This document shows, piece by piece, positions 20,041 to 20,119 of a DNA stretch of 20,119 nt (position 1 is its first letter; each line of letters begins with the position of its first letter). Made by a program: the position numbers and the translations under genes. The notes beneath the pieces are model-generated. The model worked only from the letters and a program-made list of their open reading frames with translations. It did no database searches and had not been told where the DNA came from. The stretch spans positions 30,001-50,119 of the forward strand of contig JAUCBJ010000711.1 of assembly GCA_032718475.1 (NCBI GenBank). Direction: 5' to 3'. This DNA comes from Nemertoderma westbladi (Eukaryota; Xenacoelomorpha; Nemertodermatida; Nemertodermatidae).

Positions 20041-20119
20041 TCTGCCCTGCCCTCTTTATAGATAAACTTTCGAAAAATCTAATGTACTATAAAATTCCCA
20101 GATACGGTATGTAAAAATT
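20041..20119. other. Unassigned AT-rich tail
   Basis: The last 79 bases show no gene or RNA signal. CAGATACGGTAT near 20,098-20,109 resembles the outer right end of the transposon candidate (TACGGTATCTG from 20,034) in near-inverted form. This could indicate a neighbouring or nested element continuing beyond the window, but the match is short. Confidence 0.5.

Noticed and set aside
20034-20112. Second inverted pair (TACGGTATCTG and CAGATACGGTAT) as a separate transposon end
   Set aside because: TACGGTA is nearly self-complementary, so the apparent inverted match is short and has a mismatch. The window ends before any partner could be verified.

Overview
This window is almost entirely satellite DNA. 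From base 1 (already inside the array) to about 19,402 it is one uninterrupted head-to-tail tandem array of a 32-bp AT-rich unit, all in one orientation. The unit can be written as STG, then two direct copies of TATAAAC, then CATTCAANTGAGTAG (S = G or C; N = A, C or T). A 25-bp form has lost or never gained one TATAAAC. I estimate 610-640 units. I found no protein-coding gene, tRNA, rRNA or CRISPR array. The only open frames are by-products of the repeat: three consecutive 32-bp units always bring a stop into frame. The long single-family array and the adjoining MITE-like sequence point to a eukaryotic nuclear genome. The GGGATC-type microsatellite and the TIR-bearing, GGCGTTTAAGT-rich insert are loosely reminiscent of marine invertebrates, but I cannot assign a taxon. 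For describing the structure, each unit is coded by its first base (g/c), length (L = 32, S = 25) and base 25 (a/c/t).

The array is not homogeneous. From 1 to about 6,550, S units are frequent and almost all caaTtga units occur here, mostly in gSa-gLc-gLt-gLa cassettes. This part contains a 22-unit, 683-bp tandem higher-order repeat, a copy of the first 548 bp displaced by 2,423 bp, and a roughly 910-bp block copied 2,192-2,194 bp downstream. From about 6,550 to 7,000 there is a simpler stretch of gL units. From 7,000 to 11,100 a block with many private mutations is present three times; two of the copies are close to identical over about 1.3 kb and differ by a two-unit indel. From 10,937 to 15,219 there is not a single 25-bp unit; this zone has 4- to 8-bp insertions and a 512-bp (16-unit) duplication. 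From 15,220 to about 18,790 S units return, with a 121-bp four-unit tandem and a 740-bp displaced copy. The last 600 bp (18,790-19,402) are degenerate and match internal blocks near 3.1-3.5 kb and 5.25-5.7 kb.

The array ends abruptly at about 19,402. The flank holds AT-rich unique sequence, a short GGATCG-type microsatellite (19,541-19,598), a candidate 387-bp non-autonomous DNA transposon with inverted ends and TA flanks (19,652-20,038), and a final 80 bp with nothing recognisable. The candidate element carries repeated GGCGTTTAAGT motifs, two poly-G runs and two hairpins.

Nothing here forms a gene network. The interest lies in how the array was built: a 7-bp internal duplication that toggles unit length, nested higher-order repeats of several sizes, and a captured array-to-flank junction. 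Unit codes and block boundaries were read by eye, so boundaries may be off by a few bases, and assembly error in such an array cannot be excluded.
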